Source of the DNA: Candidatus Omnitrophota bacterium
GTDB lineage: Bacteria > Omnitrophota > Koll11 > Gygaellales > JAHJCI01
Assembly: GCA_030622705.1 (NCBI GenBank)
Contig: JAUXFU010000059.1
Location: 1-5,940 of the forward strand
Direction of reading: 5' to 3'
Length of the DNA: 5,940 nucleotides
Below are positions 5,520 through 5,940 of this stretch, one piece after another. Positions within the stretch are counted from its first letter, which is position 1. Each line of letters starts with the position of its first letter. The notes under the pieces were generated by a model. That model did no database searches, was not told the origin of the DNA, and was given only the letters and a program-made list of their open reading frames with translations. A program made the translations under genes and the position numbers.

Positions 5520-5940
5520 TCAGCGACGGCGACAAACTCCACGCTTTGAGTTCTGGATAAAATTAATCAAGTAGGATAACTCAACGGCTGTAGATTTTTC
5601 CTCGTTTAACTTATTCAGAGCACTACGAAAGCTTAAACCCGAATTGAACAATATTCTAAAGGCATGACTTAACTGTTTAATTACATCCTCACCCACGCCT
5701 TGGCGTCTAAGGCCAACCAAATTAAGGCTATATACCCCTGCCGGATGCCCATCACAGGTTGAATAAGGAGGTACATCAGAAACTACCTTTGAGCACCCGC
5801 CGATTATCGAAAGTCTACCAACGCGGGTAAATTGATGGATAGCAACTAAACCGCCTACCACTGCTCTGTCTTCCAAATTTACATAGCCGGCTAATGTGCC
5901 ACAATTGGCAATAATACAATTATTACCAATTGTGCAATTA
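5520..5940 (-). CDS. lpxA: Acyl-ACP--UDP-N-acetylglucosamine O-acyltransferase LpxA, C-terminal part
   Basis: Catalyses the first step of lipid A synthesis, transferring a 3-hydroxyacyl chain from acyl carrier protein to UDP-GlcNAc. The N-terminal half lies beyond the window; the frame is open to the edge and about 139 residues are visible. The hexapeptide repeats of the left-handed beta helix are clear (TIGNNCIIANCGTLAGYV), followed by GGLVAIHQF, GGCSKVVSDVPPY and GLRRQG, then the C-terminal helical domain ending FIQNSKRGVCRRR. By alignment with E. coli from memory, catalytic His125 would be just outside the window. The position of Gly173, which sets acyl chain length, is also glycine here, suggesting a long chain. 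Positions equivalent to E. coli His144 and His191 are Tyr and Pro. lpxI follows after one base. Confidence 0.94.
   Translation of the reverse strand, partial: NCTIGNNCIIANCGTLAGYVNLEDRAVVGGLVAIHQFTRVGRLSIIGGCSKVVSDVPPYSTCDGHPAGVYSLNLVGLRRQGVGEDVIKQLSHAFRILFNSGLSFRSALNKLNEEKSTAVELSYLINFIQNSKRGVCRRR

Noticed and set aside
5519..5542. lpxI starting at the upstream GTG
   Set aside because: The family begins at the MTRIGLIAGN-like segment; the GTG start would overlap lpxA by 23 bases and has no better ribosome site.

Overview
The window comes from a bacterium with an outer membrane. It carries the end of lpxA followed by lpxI, two enzymes of lipid A synthesis. The moderately AT-rich sequence, the long archaeal-type RtcB paired with archease, and the use of LpxI rather than LpxH fit an uncultivated diderm lineage such as Omnitrophota. 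That placement is an inference from gene content, not something the sequence proves. Every convincing gene lies on the minus strand, so the window reads biologically from right (5940) to left (1).

Layout in transcription order. (1) 5940-4715: the C-terminal part of LpxA, then lpxI one base after its stop, ending at a weak terminator-like hairpin. (2) 4659-4237: a consensus-like promoter and a single-domain PilZ protein with both c-di-GMP binding motifs; the promoter overlaps the first possible start codon. (3) 4236-4049: a short non-coding stretch with a near-perfect sigma-70 promoter (TTTACA, 17 bases, TATAAT) and a perfect hairpin abutting the next gene. (4) 4048-3862: tRNA-Arg(TCG) and tRNA-Lys(CTT), both intronless and without encoded CCA. 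(5) 3845-1929: archease and the RNA ligase RtcB, the archease start lying only 16 bases past the end of tRNA-Lys. (6) 1928-1801: a 128-base gap with several competing inverted repeats and an 8-base periodic repeat. (7) 1800-526: seryl-tRNA synthetase. (8) 557-1: an unrecognised multi-pass membrane protein that overlaps the end of serS by 32 bases and leaves the window.

Regions 3 to 7 form a block devoted to tRNA and RNA metabolism: two tRNAs, an RNA ligase with its activating partner, and an aminoacyl-tRNA synthetase. One promoter upstream of tRNA-Arg could drive the tRNAs, archease and rtcB, and possibly serS. If so, processing of tRNA-Lys would create the 5' end of the archease-rtcB messenger. 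I see no CRISPR array, insertion sequence or phage gene. The most interesting non-coding signals are the tRNA/RNA-repair arrangement, the alternative-pairing region before serS, and the possibly leaderless PilZ gene.
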